Counted from the stretch's first letter, positions 18,504-27,359 are shown. The stretch: DNA of 64,000 nt from Nocardia thailandica NBRC 100428 (GCF_000308795.1 NZ_BAGK01000167.1:1-64000), one strand, 5' to 3'. The notes: generated from the sequence alone by a model not told the origin. Program-made: numbers and translations.

Positions 18504-18695
18504 TTACTTGCTGGTCTTGGGGTCCGGCTTGGCGGCGACCGGCTTGCGGTCGGCCTCCCGCGCCGGGGCGGGCGCCGGGGTGCGCTCGGGCTCGGGGGTG
18601 TAGCCGCGGGCGAGCAGCTGTTCGCGTTCGACGGCCGAGCCGACGCGCACGCAGACGCCGTCGGGCGAGACGAGACGAATGGGGTTGAATGCCAT
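18504..18695 (-). CDS. Small hypothetical protein before the tail chaperones
   Basis: 63 aa: a compact N-terminal part (RLVSPDGVCVRVGS, then EREQLLARGY) and a Pro/Ala/Lys-rich tail. It resembles small virion-associated proteins coded beside major tail or capsid genes. Function unknown. Confidence 0.6.
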   Translation of the reverse strand: MAFNPIRLVSPDGVCVRVGSAVEREQLLARGYTPEPERTPAPAPAREADRKPVAAKPDPKTSK

Positions 18696-18794
18696 GGGGT
18701 TTCGCTCCTGGCTGTGCCCTGGCGGAAGAGTGGGGTGGGGGCCTGCCCCGCGCGCGGCCAGGAATCACGCGCGGGGCGGCGGCTCAGGGAGCGA

Positions 18795-19715
18795 TCAGGC
18801 GTAGGTGACCGCGTAGGCGGTCGACGGGCCGGTCGCGTTGGTGACGATCACGTTGTGGCTGCCCGCGGTCTTGGCCGGGGTCGTGATAGCCAAAGTGGTG
18901 TCGTTGACGATCGTGAAGTCGGTCGCGGCGGTGCCGCCGACGGTGACACCCGTGACGCCGGTGAAGTGGGCGCCGAGCAGGACCACGCTCTCGCCACCGG
19001 CCGCGGCGAGGTTGCCCGCCGGCAGGTGTGAGGTGATGGTCGGGACCGACGCGGTCGCGGCGAAGCCCATGTCGGCCAGGATCGGCGCGATGCCGGGGCC
19101 GCACAGGACGTGCTTGACGGCGTAGCCGAGGTCCTCGTCGATCTTGGCGCTCCACGTGACGTTGTAGGCGAGCGCGTTCTCCTGGGACCAGGTCTGCTCG
19201 CCGACCTGGGTGACGGTCGCGCGCGGCAGGATCCGCAGGTAGTAGATGGCGTTCGCGCCGGCGCCGTCGACCAGGCCGACGATCACCCGGTGGTAGCGGG
19301 TCTCGGGCGCGGTCGGGTCGGTGAAGCTGAATTCCTTGGTCGTCGCGTCGGCGACGACGGTCGACAGGTCGACACCGGAGTACAGCTCCAGGGTGCGGCG
19401 CTTGGTCTCGAGCAGGGTCGCGGCGACCGTGGTCTTGCGGGTGATGATGTCGGTGCGGGGCGGCTCGAGCGCACCCCACGCCTCCACGTCCGAGCTCTCG
19501 ACCTCGGGGGTGAAGGTGGGCGGGGCGCCCTTGTCGATCAGGCCGAGCGAGTCGAAACCGGCACCGGCCAGGCCCTGGAACTCGGCGCTCACGCCGGAGG
19601 TGAAGGCGGTCGGGACGGTCGCGCTCATGTCGCCGATCAGGACGAAGCCCTTGTTCGGCCGACGGATCAGGCTGGGGTTCCAGTTCGCGACCTCGTCGAA
19701 AGTGACAGCAGGCAT
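18795..19715 (-). CDS. Major tail tube protein with C-terminal Ig-like (IPT/TIG) domain
   Basis: 306 aa. Residues 1-220 are the tail tube subunit (MSATVPTAFTSG, EAWGALEPPRTDI, RTLELYSGVDLSTV). Residues about 222-306 form an Ig-like fold of the IPT/TIG kind (VPTITSHLPA, GGESVVLLGAHFTGVTGVTVGG, DTTLAITTPA). Such added domains project from the tail and are thought to help weak adsorption to cell surfaces. It lies upstream of the tail chaperones in transcription order. Confidence 0.85.
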   Translation of the reverse strand: MPAVTFDEVANWNPSLIRRPNKGFVLIGDMSATVPTAFTSGVSAEFQGLAGAGFDSLGLIDKGAPPTFTPEVESSDVEAWGALEPPRTDIITRKTTVAATLLETKRRTLELYSGVDLSTVVADATTKEFSFTDPTAPETRYHRVIVGLVDGAGANAIYYLRILPRATVTQVGEQTWSQENALAYNVTWSAKIDEDLGYAVKHVLCGPGIAPILADMGFAATASVPTITSHLPAGNLAAAGGESVVLLGAHFTGVTGVTVGGTAATDFTIVNDTTLAITTPAKTAGSHNVIVTNATGPSTAYAVTYA

Positions 19716-19784
19716 TGAGAATTCCTTGAATTGGGCACGCCACAGAGCCCGCGCATGGGCGGGAGGCGGTGCCGGGGAGAGGTG

Positions 19785-20159
19785 TCAGCCGCGAGGGCGG
19801 CGATAGGAGAGGCGCACGGTAGCGGTGACGCCGCGGTCGTCGCGCCGCAGAGGCGGCATGAATCGGCCACCGGTCTGCTCGTCGGCGGTGTCGATCAGGT
19901 AGCCGCCCGGCGCGGTGTTGCCGGCGGCGAGGATGCGTTCCTGCCCGGCCGAGCGCATCGCCTTGGATGCCTCGCGGGTGGCGGCGACGTACTCGATGTC
20001 GATCACCGGGGCGTCGACGATCTCGGTGGCTCGGCCGCCGACGCGGGTGACGAAGATGTACGGGGCCTCGATCTGGTCGGATTCGAAGGTCACGACGGGG
20101 GCGATGTCGTCGAGCAGGGCCCGCATGACCTCGTCGAACTCGGGAAACGGGGGCATCAT
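19785..20159 (-). CDS. Tail terminator protein
   Basis: 124 aa, last of the connector genes before the major tail protein. The pattern (EVMRALLDDIAPVVT, APYIFVTRVGG, IDIEYVAATREASKAM) matches the tail-terminator/tail-completion proteins that cap the tail tube. Spacing to the next connector gene is 2 bp. Assigned by order and sequence character. Confidence 0.65.
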   Translation of the reverse strand: MMPPFPEFDEVMRALLDDIAPVVTFESDQIEAPYIFVTRVGGRATEIVDAPVIDIEYVAATREASKAMRSAGQERILAAGNTAPGGYLIDTADEQTGGRFMPPLRRDDRGVTATVRLSYRRPRG

Positions 20160-20161
20160 GC

Positions 20162-20467
20162 TCAGCCCTCCACGTCTCGGATGAAGTCGCGCATCACATG
20201 CTCGGGACGGTTGAAGCGGGTGCCGTGCTCACGGAAGCGGGCGTAATAGCCCCAGGCCAGCACGATCCCCTCCAGGACAGGTGCGTCCTCGGCGGCCTGG
20301 ACGTAGGCCTCGATGTGGGTGGCGTTGAAGCCGGTCTTCCAGCGGACGCTGCGCGTCCACCTGTCCGCGCCCTGCTCGGCGACCTCCTGCAGGAAGTCGC
20401 CCAGTTCGGCGCTGTCCTGCAGGAAGATGTCGAGGTCGTGGTCACTGCCGTCGAACTCCACTGCCAC
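20162..20467 (-). CDS. Head-tail connector / tail-completion protein
   Basis: 101-aa protein with a GTG start. Helical N-terminus (ELGDFLQEVAEQGADRW) and FNATHIEAYVQAAED, then FREHGTRFNRPEHVMRDFI, the form of HK97-gp10-like minor proteins. It overlaps the upstream gene by 26 bp. Confidence 0.6.
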   Translation of the reverse strand: MAVEFDGSDHDLDIFLQDSAELGDFLQEVAEQGADRWTRSVRWKTGFNATHIEAYVQAAEDAPVLEGIVLAWGYYARFREHGTRFNRPEHVMRDFIRDVEG

Positions 20468-20819
20468 CGTCCTTCGCGATCACGAAGCGCACGCCGGCCA
20501 CCCAGCCGGTGAACCCGTTGGGTGCCAAGCGGACCTGGCCGTCGATGACGAAGACGCGGCCGTCGGGCAGCCGGATACGGTCGCCGTCGAGGACGTCGGA
20601 GCCGACCGGCGCGGTCACGCGCGCGGTCAGGGTGAGCTGCTCGCCGGAGGTGTTGTCCTCGCTGTCGGTCAGCCACTTCAGGTCGCAGGGGCCGATCTGG
20701 TGCTCGGTTTCGGCGGCGGCGACCAGGTCGCCTTGCCAGTCGCGGGCGTTCGCGGTGCCGGTGCGGATGACGGTGAGCATCGTCCCGCCCGGATATCGGG
20801 GGGCTGGGTAGTTCACCAT
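20442..20819 (-). CDS. Head-tail connector (stopper) protein
   Basis: 125-aa beta-rich protein. Middle segment GPCDLKWLTDSEDNTSGEQ and later LPDGRVFVIDGQVRLAPNGFTGW resemble head-closure/stopper proteins of siphoviruses. ATG 20819 overlaps the end of the preceding adaptor gene by 7 bp. Confidence 0.62.
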   Translation of the reverse strand: MVNYPAPRYPGGTMLTVIRTGTANARDWQGDLVAAAETEHQIGPCDLKWLTDSEDNTSGEQLTLTARVTAPVGSDVLDGDRIRLPDGRVFVIDGQVRLAPNGFTGWVAGVRFVIAKDGGSGVRRQ

Positions 20820-21238
20820 GTGTTCGGGCTCCGGGAGGCGAGTCCGGCGTTGCGCAGGATCAGCAGGGCGGCCGTGTGCAGGCGGTTGAGTGCCTGGTCG
20901 ATCTCGGCGCCGGTGATGGTGTCGCCGTAGGTGACCGAGCCGCCGTCGGCGGTCTGGGAGGCGATGGCGAGTTCGCGGCCGACGCTGCCGGCGGCCGGGT
21001 CGATGCCGGCGAGCGACCACATCGCGGCCTGCGCGCAGGTCGCGTCCCGGAATGCTTCAGCGACGACGGTGTCGGCGGGCAGGCCGGTGGGGTCGGTGTC
21101 GTAGCGGTCGCACATGGTGGCGCGGCGCACCAGGATCGACGCGAACCGGATCAGCAGGGCGGCGTTGGCGGGTACCGTGCCGGTCAGCCAGGCGCCGTCG
21201 ATCAGGTCGTCGGGTGCGGCGTAGATCAGCACGGCCAT
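20813..21238 (-). CDS. Head-tail adaptor protein
   Basis: 141-aa helical protein starting MAVLIYAAPDDLIDGAW, with NAALLIRFASILVRRATMCDRY, the usual form of gp6/gp15-like adaptors that bind the portal ring. First of the connector genes after the capsid. Confidence 0.65.
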   Translation of the reverse strand: MAVLIYAAPDDLIDGAWLTGTVPANAALLIRFASILVRRATMCDRYDTDPTGLPADTVVAEAFRDATCAQAAMWSLAGIDPAAGSVGRELAIASQTADGGSVTYGDTITGAEIDQALNRLHTAALLILRNAGLASRSPNTW

Positions 21239-21241
21239 CGC

Positions 21242-21505
21242 TCAGGACGCCTTGGCGCCGCGCCGGGCCGCAGTCGACTTGGCCGCGGGCTTCGCCTCCG
21301 GTTCCGGTTGAGGCTCGGGGGCCTCGTCGGAGTCGCCGACCGGCTCCGGCTCGGACTCGGGGGCTGGCGGCGGGACGGGAGCGGGCTTCGGCTTGGCCGG
21401 TGCGGGGATCTCGGTCCACCACGCCCAGTCGAGCAGATCCGGCCGCGGGTCCTCGGACTCGATGACCCAATCGGGATCGTGCAGGTATCGATAGAAATAG
21501 GGCAC
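21242..21505 (-). CDS. Small Pro/Glu-rich hypothetical protein after the capsid gene
   Basis: 87 aa from a GTG at 21505 that has GGAGAG upstream: an aromatic N-terminus (VPYFYRYLHDPDWVIES), then a low-complexity tail rich in Pro, Glu, Ala and Lys. It could be a capsid accessory protein. No family recognised. Confidence 0.55.
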   Translation of the reverse strand: MPYFYRYLHDPDWVIESEDPRPDLLDWAWWTEIPAPAKPKPAPVPPPAPESEPEPVGDSDEAPEPQPEPEAKPAAKSTAARRGAKAS

Positions 21506-21575
21506 TACGGCTCTCCAGAGGTGTTGGCAGGCAGCCACTCCCCCGCGCCGCCCCAAGGACGGCGCGGGGTGGCTA

Positions 21576-22499
21576 TCAGGCCTGCAGCGGGCCGCGCAGC
21601 AGCACGGAGCGGTTGGCGTCCAGCGTCGACACGCCGTAGAGGATGTCGAAGCTGATGACGTCCTTCTTGTACTTCTGGTCGTAGGCGCGGGTCACACGCA
21701 GGCTGATGCCCTTGTACGACTCGATCGCGTACCAGTGCTGGCCGTCGAGCGGGCGCGGCATCGGCACCGAAGTGAAGGTCCACGCCGACTCGTGGAAGCA
21801 CAGACCGACCTCGGTGGTCGGCTGGCCCGACGCCGGAGACGTCGCCGGCTGCACGATGTTCTGCGTCATGTAGGCGTCGACACCGAACAGGTTGCGGCCG
21901 ATCGAGCCCTGACGCAGCGCCTCGGTCGAACCGGACTGGTCGGCGCGCTTCAGCAGATCGGAGTTCAGCCACTTCGCGCGGGCGGTCGGGCCCACGACAG
22001 CGTGACGGCCCATGGTGGGCACGTTCTTGATGTCGAGCTGGCGGCCCGCCTCGATCAGGACCTCCGGCTTGTCCCACTCGAAACCGGCCGGGGTGACGCC
22101 GGCGAACTGGGTCGTGTTGGCCTTGATGTGGGCGATGATCGCGCGGTCGACGTGCTGGGCCAGGGCCTCAGCCGCGGGCGCGGCGATCTGGGTCTCCATC
22201 GACTCCAGCTCCAGCAGCGCCTGCTCAGAGGTGACCTCGAGCGAGACGTCGGCGATCTTGTCGAGCTTGACGGGCACGCTCGACTCGGTCGCATCCTGGA
22301 TCTGGATGCCGTTGGCCCGGTTGAACAGCGACGCGGTCAGGACGGCCGGCTTGCGGACGTTGACGGTGTCGCCGACCTTGGCGTTGGTGAACTCGGAGCT
22401 GTAGCCGGTGTGGACCAGCGGCAGCATCACGAGATTTTCGTACAGGTTCGCGAGAACCTGACGCGCGATAACATCGGGCGTCAGGAAAGTGTTAGCCAA
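21576..22499 (-). CDS. Major capsid protein, P22 coat-like
   Basis: 307 aa. The N-terminus (MANTFLTPDVIARQVLANL) and organisation (VGDTVNVRKPAVLTASLFN, LEVTSEQALLELESMETQI, HVDRAIIAHI) match the P22 coat-protein family of HK97-fold capsids widespread in actinophages. It follows the scaffold gene by 14 bp in transcription order and is probably the most abundant virion protein. Confidence 0.87.
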   Translation of the reverse strand: MANTFLTPDVIARQVLANLYENLVMLPLVHTGYSSEFTNAKVGDTVNVRKPAVLTASLFNRANGIQIQDATESSVPVKLDKIADVSLEVTSEQALLELESMETQIAAPAAEALAQHVDRAIIAHIKANTTQFAGVTPAGFEWDKPEVLIEAGRQLDIKNVPTMGRHAVVGPTARAKWLNSDLLKRADQSGSTEALRQGSIGRNLFGVDAYMTQNIVQPATSPASGQPTTEVGLCFHESAWTFTSVPMPRPLDGQHWYAIESYKGISLRVTRAYDQKYKKDVISFDILYGVSTLDANRSVLLRGPLQA

Positions 22500-22513
22500 C
22501 TTGGGCTCCTATT

Positions 22514-23254
22514 TCAGAACCCGTCGCGTTCGCGCTTTTCGCGCTTCGCCTGACGGATTTCATCGACGGTGGGGTTGCCGCGCGTCTTGGACGCGGCATT
22601 GCCTCCGGAGAGGTCTCCGCCGCTGCGAGGAGCCGCCGCCTGGGCAGCCGTCTTCTTCAGCTTCGGATTGGACTCGACGGCCGCAGAAACGACTTCCGCC
22701 ACCTGGGCCAGGTAGTCGTCGGCATTCGTGTCGAGTTTCGCGACGGCCTCGGTGACCTTGCGGGAATCGAGGATCGCGTCGAGGTCGCCATCGTTCGCCT
22801 TCGCGGCGGCCGAAATGGCGTCTTTGCGTGCGTATTCGCGGAGCTTCTCGGCGAAGGAGTCGCGTTCGGCAGCGAAGTCCGCTGCCTGCTTCTCGGCGGC
22901 CTTGAGCAGCTCGGCGGGGTCGGGTTCGGCCGGGTCGAGGCCGAGGGTTTCGCGCAGCTTCTCCACGAGCTCGGTGGTGGCCTTCTTCGCGGCTTCCTGA
23001 GCTGCGGCTTCGGCCTTCTCGTTGCCCTTCACGCGGTTGGCGGCAGCTTCCTTGCGGAGCTTGTCGACCTCGCGGTTGAGGCGAGCGATCTCGGGATCGG
23101 CTTCGGTCTTGGTCGACTCGGTGTCGGCCTGGGTGGTCTCGGTGACCTGATCATCGCCACCGGGCGCCTGGGTTTCCGTTTCCGTGGTCGACGCCTCGGT
23201 GGCGTCGCTGGTTCCGGTCGTGGTGCTTTCCTGAGTGGTGGCTTCGTCAGCCAT
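22514..23254 (-). CDS. Scaffolding protein
   Basis: 246 aa, acidic Thr/Glu-rich N-terminus (1-75), coiled coil (about 75-130), helical middle and a basic C-terminus (DEIRQAKREKRERDGF), the expected form for a scaffold whose C-terminus contacts the capsid protein. ATG 23254 follows GGAGG. It lies immediately upstream of the capsid gene. Confidence 0.8.
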   Translation of the reverse strand: MADEATTQESTTTGTSDATEASTTETETQAPGGDDQVTETTQADTESTKTEADPEIARLNREVDKLRKEAAANRVKGNEKAEAAAQEAAKKATTELVEKLRETLGLDPAEPDPAELLKAAEKQAADFAAERDSFAEKLREYARKDAISAAAKANDGDLDAILDSRKVTEAVAKLDTNADDYLAQVAEVVSAAVESNPKLKKTAAQAAAPRSGGDLSGGNAASKTRGNPTVDEIRQAKREKRERDGF

Positions 23255-23277
23255 GAATGTGCCTCCTGGACACGCAG

Positions 23278-23312
23278 AAACACCCGTCGGCAACCTGGCC
23301 AATACGGGTGTT
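23278..23312 (-). terminator. Stem-loop between tRNAs and scaffold gene
   Basis: 8-bp inverted repeat ACACCCGT/ACGGGTGT (23280-23287 with 23304-23311), followed by TTT on the minus strand. It lies in the leader of the scaffold gene. It could be a weak terminator/attenuator or a processing site. Confidence 0.45.
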
Positions 23313-23321
23313 GAAATGACG

Positions 23322-23353
23322 AAACCCCCAGGGCCACAGGCCAGAACTGGGGG
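23322..23353 (-). terminator. Terminator-like hairpin after the tRNA trio
   Basis: CCCCCAG/CTGGGGG (23325-23331 with 23347-23353) with an inner GGCC/GGCC pairing, followed on the minus strand by TTTCG. It comes right after the three tRNAs and could reduce read-through or mark the tRNA 3' processing region. Confidence 0.5.
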
Positions 23354-23396
23354 TCGGAAGTACCCGCTGTCGCGGGAAGTGTTCAGTTATTCGGAG

Positions 23397-23478
23397 CGGA
23401 AGTTAAAGGACTCGAACCCTGCGGCATTCACCGCCCCCGGCTTTCAAGGCCGGTTTTTCCCCTGCGGAGGTAACTTCC
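23397..23478 (-). tRNA. tRNA-Ser(TGA)
   Basis: 82-nt cloverleaf: acceptor GGAAGTT/AACTTCC, anticodon stem CCGGC/GCCGG with loop CTTGAAA (anticodon TGA), a variable arm of class II type, and TTCGAGT T-loop. One weak pair in the T stem. Reads UCA. No CCA is encoded. Confidence 0.88.
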
Positions 23479-23484
23479 ATTTGG

Positions 23485-23556
23485 CTGGCCCGCCAGGATT
23501 CGAACCTGGACGAAGAGAGTCAGAATCTCTCATGCTGCCGATTACATTACGGGCCG
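23485..23556 (-). tRNA. tRNA-Gln(CTG)
   Basis: 72-nt cloverleaf with anticodon stem AGAGA/TCTCT and loop TTCTGAC (anticodon CTG) and T arm CCAGG-TTCGAAT-CCTGG. The first acceptor pair is C-A rather than T-A. Reads CAG. Confidence 0.88.
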
Positions 23557-23560
23557 ATAG

Positions 23561-23631
23561 CAGGCTCGCCAGGTTTCGAACCTGGACTCACCGAGTCAAA
23601 GTCGGGCGTGCTGCCGTTACACCACGAGCCT
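23561..23631 (-). tRNA. tRNA-Gln(TTG)
   Basis: 71-nt cloverleaf: acceptor AGGCTCG/CGAGCCT, anticodon loop CTTTGAC (TTG), T arm CCAGG-TTCGAAA-CCTGG. The outermost anticodon-stem pair is a C-T mismatch. Reads CAA. Two different Gln tRNAs side by side is notable. Confidence 0.88.
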
Positions 23632-23639
23632 CGGGAAGG

Positions 23640-23912
23640 CTAGCGGGATTGGCCCATGAACAGTGCCCACAGCTGCTCCTGCGCCGCACGGGCGCGGGAG
23701 CCATCGAGCTGGGACGCGAACTCGGCGCGGGCGCGCTCGATCAGTTCCGCCGGCACCGTCGGTGCCGCTTCGGCGACCCGGTTCAGTGCGAAGCTGACCT
23801 CGACGTCGTAGGGCTCGGAGGACACACGCATGCCGCGGGTGGCGGCCTCCAACGAGATGTCGAACTGGCGGCGCAGATCCGCCGGCGACACCGACACGGG
23901 CTTCGTCCTCAC
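23640..23912 (-). CDS. Hypothetical protein before the tRNA trio
   Basis: 90-aa soluble helical protein with a GTG start overlapping the stop of the MuF-like gene (GTGA). The segment VPAELIERARAEFASQLDG suggests a helical hairpin. No family recognised. Translationally coupled to the head gene upstream. Confidence 0.6.
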   Translation of the reverse strand: MRTKPVSVSPADLRRQFDISLEAATRGMRVSSEPYDVEVSFALNRVAEAAPTVPAELIERARAEFASQLDGSRARAAQEQLWALFMGQSR

Positions 23913-25660
23913 GGTGCACCTCCTCCGAGTTCGTCCATCAGCAGCTTGTACAGGACTTTAGCAGGGGCGCTGGCGTTGTCGCCGTTGTTTTTCACGTCGG
24001 TGAACGCCTCGGCGAGCGCTTCGGGCGGGTTCACTGAGCCGTCGCGGAAGGAGTATCCGCTGAGCTTGTGCAGCCAGGCCGATAGCAGCGCCTCACGCTG
24101 TTCGAAGGTGAGGTTCGGGTCCAGCTGGTGGGTATTGAAGAAGTGGTTGTACAGCGCCATGACCGCGTTCATGCGTGGACGCTGCTGGGCCTGGTTGTCG
24201 AGTACGTGGGCCCACTCGTGCACGATCGTGGAGTACACCGGTCGGCGGCTGCTGTTGGGGGTGTGCCAGCCGCGGTTCTCACTGCCCTGCTTACTTGCCA
24301 GAAAGAGGGCGTAGCTGCGAGCGAAGCGCAGGTTCAGCACCATCTCGGTGGAGCCGCCGTTCTGGAGCACGTCGGGGGCTTGGCGTACAAAGGCCAGGAC
24401 GTAGCGAGGATCGGCGGCGACGTCCTGAGGGACTTCCCCGATCCGAACTGCGTCGAGCCGAGCGCTCGGGTATTCGGCGATCATGTCTTCCAGGGCGCGG
24501 GCATACTCCTGGGCGACAGCGAGATCGACTCCCTTGGTGTCGAACCCGGTGACCTCGAAGCCGTGGCGTTGCCGCAGGATCTCGCCGACTTCGGCGGGGG
24601 TGCGGGCGTCGTCGTACGGCGACGGCGGGATCTGCTGTGCGGTCAGGGTGCGGCGGGCTGCGCGCTCCTTCAGCCGGCGCGCCAGGATCGGGTCGGCGCC
24701 GGTGGTCATCGCGTCGACGCGGGCGGTGACGCGGTCGCTACGTTGCGCGGCAGCGGCGGCGCGGCGGCGGGTGCGTACGGCTTCGCTGACGCGGATCGCG
24801 CGCGGCGGGGCGGGGTTGTCCGGCGTCCACACGCGGATGGTGTGGCGGCAGTTCGGGTGGAACAGGCCGCGGGCGCGGGCTTCGGCGAGCGAGCACATGA
24901 CCTCGACCCGGACGGTTCGGCCGGTGCTGTTGTCGCGGGCGATCGCGCCGGCGGTGCTGCCGGTGATCGAGATGACCTTGCCCTCGAACGGCCTGCATAC
25001 CTCGCAGGCGCCGGGGACATCGGAGACGATGAACAGGTCATAGCCGGTCGCGACGAGCTGTGCCATGTAGCCGTCGATTTCGGCTTCGCTGATGGCGCCC
25101 CGGATCTGGGCCTCGACGTAGGCGACGAGTTCGCGGCGGCGGCCGCGCTGGTCGATCAGGCCGGTGAATCCGCGGCGGGCTTCTCGGCGCATGATGCGGT
25201 CCAGGGTGCGTCGGTGGGTGCCGGCGTCGTCGACGCGTTCGTCACGGACGGCTTCCTCAGCGGCGCGGCGCACGGTCTGCTCGGCGGTGCGGGGCAGGCC
25301 GCGGTTGACATCGTCGAGGGCTTCCAGGACGCGGTCGATGATCGCGCGGGTGCGGCGGTCGTCGGTGTGTGCCCGCCGGGAGCCGATGTCGTCGCGGGCG
25401 GCGGCGGTGCCGTCGGCCCAGGCGCGTTCGATCGCCTCCTGCACGAGCGCGGGTGCGCGGTCTCCGGCGTCGGCGACGATGCGGCGGACCTGCTTGCGGA
25501 AGCTGGGCAGGGCGCTCAGGATCCGCAGCAGCCAGCGGCGGCCGAAGCCGTCCAGTCCGAGGATGCGGGCGATCGTCTTCCACAGGGCGAGCTCGACCAC
25601 CTTGTACAGGCGCACGAGCGGTCCGGCGCCGCGGTCACCGTTGGACGGGGTGAGAGGCAT
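23909..25660 (-). CDS. MuF-like minor capsid protein with C-terminal zincin (HExxH) domain
   Basis: 583 aa. The N-terminal two-thirds is a helical head protein with the MuF/minor-capsid signature: CEVCRPFEGKVISI then HPNCRH near residues 215-270, a likely Zn site. The C-terminal domain (about 345-583) has HEWAHVLDN (HExxH, near residue 485) and, about 60 residues on, EALAEAFTD, the arrangement of a zincin metallopeptidase. C-terminal enzymatic or toxin domains on MuF proteins are known. This one could be packaged with the DNA and act in the host, or process head proteins. It is 1 bp from the portal gene. Confidence 0.82.
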   Translation of the reverse strand: MPLTPSNGDRGAGPLVRLYKVVELALWKTIARILGLDGFGRRWLLRILSALPSFRKQVRRIVADAGDRAPALVQEAIERAWADGTAAARDDIGSRRAHTDDRRTRAIIDRVLEALDDVNRGLPRTAEQTVRRAAEEAVRDERVDDAGTHRRTLDRIMRREARRGFTGLIDQRGRRRELVAYVEAQIRGAISEAEIDGYMAQLVATGYDLFIVSDVPGACEVCRPFEGKVISITGSTAGAIARDNSTGRTVRVEVMCSLAEARARGLFHPNCRHTIRVWTPDNPAPPRAIRVSEAVRTRRRAAAAAQRSDRVTARVDAMTTGADPILARRLKERAARRTLTAQQIPPSPYDDARTPAEVGEILRQRHGFEVTGFDTKGVDLAVAQEYARALEDMIAEYPSARLDAVRIGEVPQDVAADPRYVLAFVRQAPDVLQNGGSTEMVLNLRFARSYALFLASKQGSENRGWHTPNSSRRPVYSTIVHEWAHVLDNQAQQRPRMNAVMALYNHFFNTHQLDPNLTFEQREALLSAWLHKLSGYSFRDGSVNPPEALAEAFTDVKNNGDNASAPAKVLYKLLMDELGGGAP

Positions 25661-27288
25661 CAGACCTCCGCGTCGTCGTCCGGCTTCTTCGTCGGGGCAG
25701 GTTTGCCAGCGGGCTGGCCGAAGGGGTCCTGGCCGTCGCCGGCGGGGTCGAACTCGGCGGTGTGGTCGGGCACCATGACCTCGACCTCGTCCTTGATCCG
25801 GGCGACCTCTTCGTCGACCTCGTCGTTGGACCAGTTCGGGTGTGCTTCCCGGACGGCGGTCTCGATCGACATGGCCTGCGCGGCACGGAAGTTCGCGATG
25901 GACTGCGACAGCGACAGCAGGTCCTGGTCCACGCGGACCGGGAACTTCATCTCCGGGTCGGCGGTGATCGTGTAGCTGCCGCCGTAGATGGCGCGGTCCA
26001 GCTCGAGCATGACGCGGGCCAGCGGTTGCACCGCGGCCTGCCAGTAGAGGATCTTGCGGGCGCGGGTGCGCGCGGAGCGATCCTTGCGGGCCGAGACCTC
26101 GGTAGCGGTGATCGCCGCGGTCTCGCCGTCTTCGTCGAAATCACCCGCGCTGTAGCCGGCGGCGCGCAGGATCTGCTTGAGCAGCTTCTCGCAGGTCGCG
26201 GCATGCTCCTCGACACGGATCGCGAACTGCTCGGCCTGAACGAGGCGGGTGCCCTTCTCGTCGTTGAGCGCGGCGCCGTCGGCGGGCACGCCGGTGAAGA
26301 TCTCGCGTTCCTTGTCGAACATCGAACCGGCGCCGGGCCCTTGGTCCTCGAGCAGTTCCTGGGAGACGAACAACCGGGCCTTGGCCAGGTCGAGGTCACG
26401 CATCCATGACGACCACGCCTCATCCAGCGCGTCGAAGAGGTGCTCGACGCCTTCGAAGTCGCTACGGCCGAGTGGGGACAGGCCGGGTACGTTGCGCCAG
26501 CGGCGGGCCGGACGCACGTTGGGGACGTAGCAGGCAGTCAGGTCCTCGACGCCGGTCGGGATCGAGGATTCGGCGTCGACGAGGTCCGCGGCCCATGCGG
26601 TGGCGTCCATCTCGGCCAGCGGCATCCGGCGGCCGATGTTGTCGTCGTCGCCGCAGAACAGCGCGTGCTCGATGCGGCCGGGTTCGTGGTGCTCGAGGTG
26701 GCGCCAGGTGCCGCGCTTGTCCTTGCCGACGATGGTCCAGAACGTCACCGCGTGCAGGCGGCCGTAGCGCCATTGCGGGATCGCGCAGTCGGGGGCGACC
26801 GCGCTGATCATGACCTTGTCGGTGGCTTCCTGGTCCCACCACAGGCGCAGGAACACCCCGCCGAGGGCGGCCTGGATTTCGGCGGCTTCGAGGAATATGG
26901 CGAGGGTGTCGGCGTCGTCGAGCAGCGTGTTGAGGCGTTCCTGCGCGGCTTCGTTGTCGCTGGTGTCGCCCTCGGAGAAAAGCCACGACGGCGGCTGCCC
27001 GAACAGCAGGTCGGCGCTGGTGGTTGCCAGGTCCGACGGGGCCGGGATGTGCAGGCGGGCCGTGTCCTCCTGCAGGACCGGGCGGCCCCACCAGAATCGA
27101 GCCAGCCGGCCGACGATCCCGCCGCGGAACTGCGATGGGCGCGGGTTGGGGATCAGTCCGCCGGGGCGGTAGATCTCCTGCAGGGCCTCGGTGTCGCCTT
27201 CCCACCAGGCCGAGTGGACGAAGTAGCCGTCTTGGGCGGTGTCCCAGGGCTTCGGCGGGAACTTGCCGGAGAATTCGGGCAGCGCCAT
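25660..27288 (-). CDS. Portal protein (SPP1 gp6-like)
   Basis: 542 aa. It forms the dodecameric ring at the capsid vertex. Recognisable by order (terminase, portal, MuF, scaffold, capsid) and sequence: SADLLFGQPPSWLFSEG, ALGGVFLRLWWDQ, the typical portal wing segment, and a C-terminal acidic tail. Stop and the MuF start overlap at 25660. Confidence 0.88.
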   Translation of the reverse strand: MALPEFSGKFPPKPWDTAQDGYFVHSAWWEGDTEALQEIYRPGGLIPNPRPSQFRGGIVGRLARFWWGRPVLQEDTARLHIPAPSDLATTSADLLFGQPPSWLFSEGDTSDNEAAQERLNTLLDDADTLAIFLEAAEIQAALGGVFLRLWWDQEATDKVMISAVAPDCAIPQWRYGRLHAVTFWTIVGKDKRGTWRHLEHHEPGRIEHALFCGDDDNIGRRMPLAEMDATAWAADLVDAESSIPTGVEDLTACYVPNVRPARRWRNVPGLSPLGRSDFEGVEHLFDALDEAWSSWMRDLDLAKARLFVSQELLEDQGPGAGSMFDKEREIFTGVPADGAALNDEKGTRLVQAEQFAIRVEEHAATCEKLLKQILRAAGYSAGDFDEDGETAAITATEVSARKDRSARTRARKILYWQAAVQPLARVMLELDRAIYGGSYTITADPEMKFPVRVDQDLLSLSQSIANFRAAQAMSIETAVREAHPNWSNDEVDEEVARIKDEVEVMVPDHTAEFDPAGDGQDPFGQPAGKPAPTKKPDDDAEV

Positions 27289-27359
27289 GCCACCTCCAAA
27301 GGGTGTCAGCGCGCCGGATTCAGGCGGACGCTATGAAGTTGGGGGTGCGGCGGGAGCCG

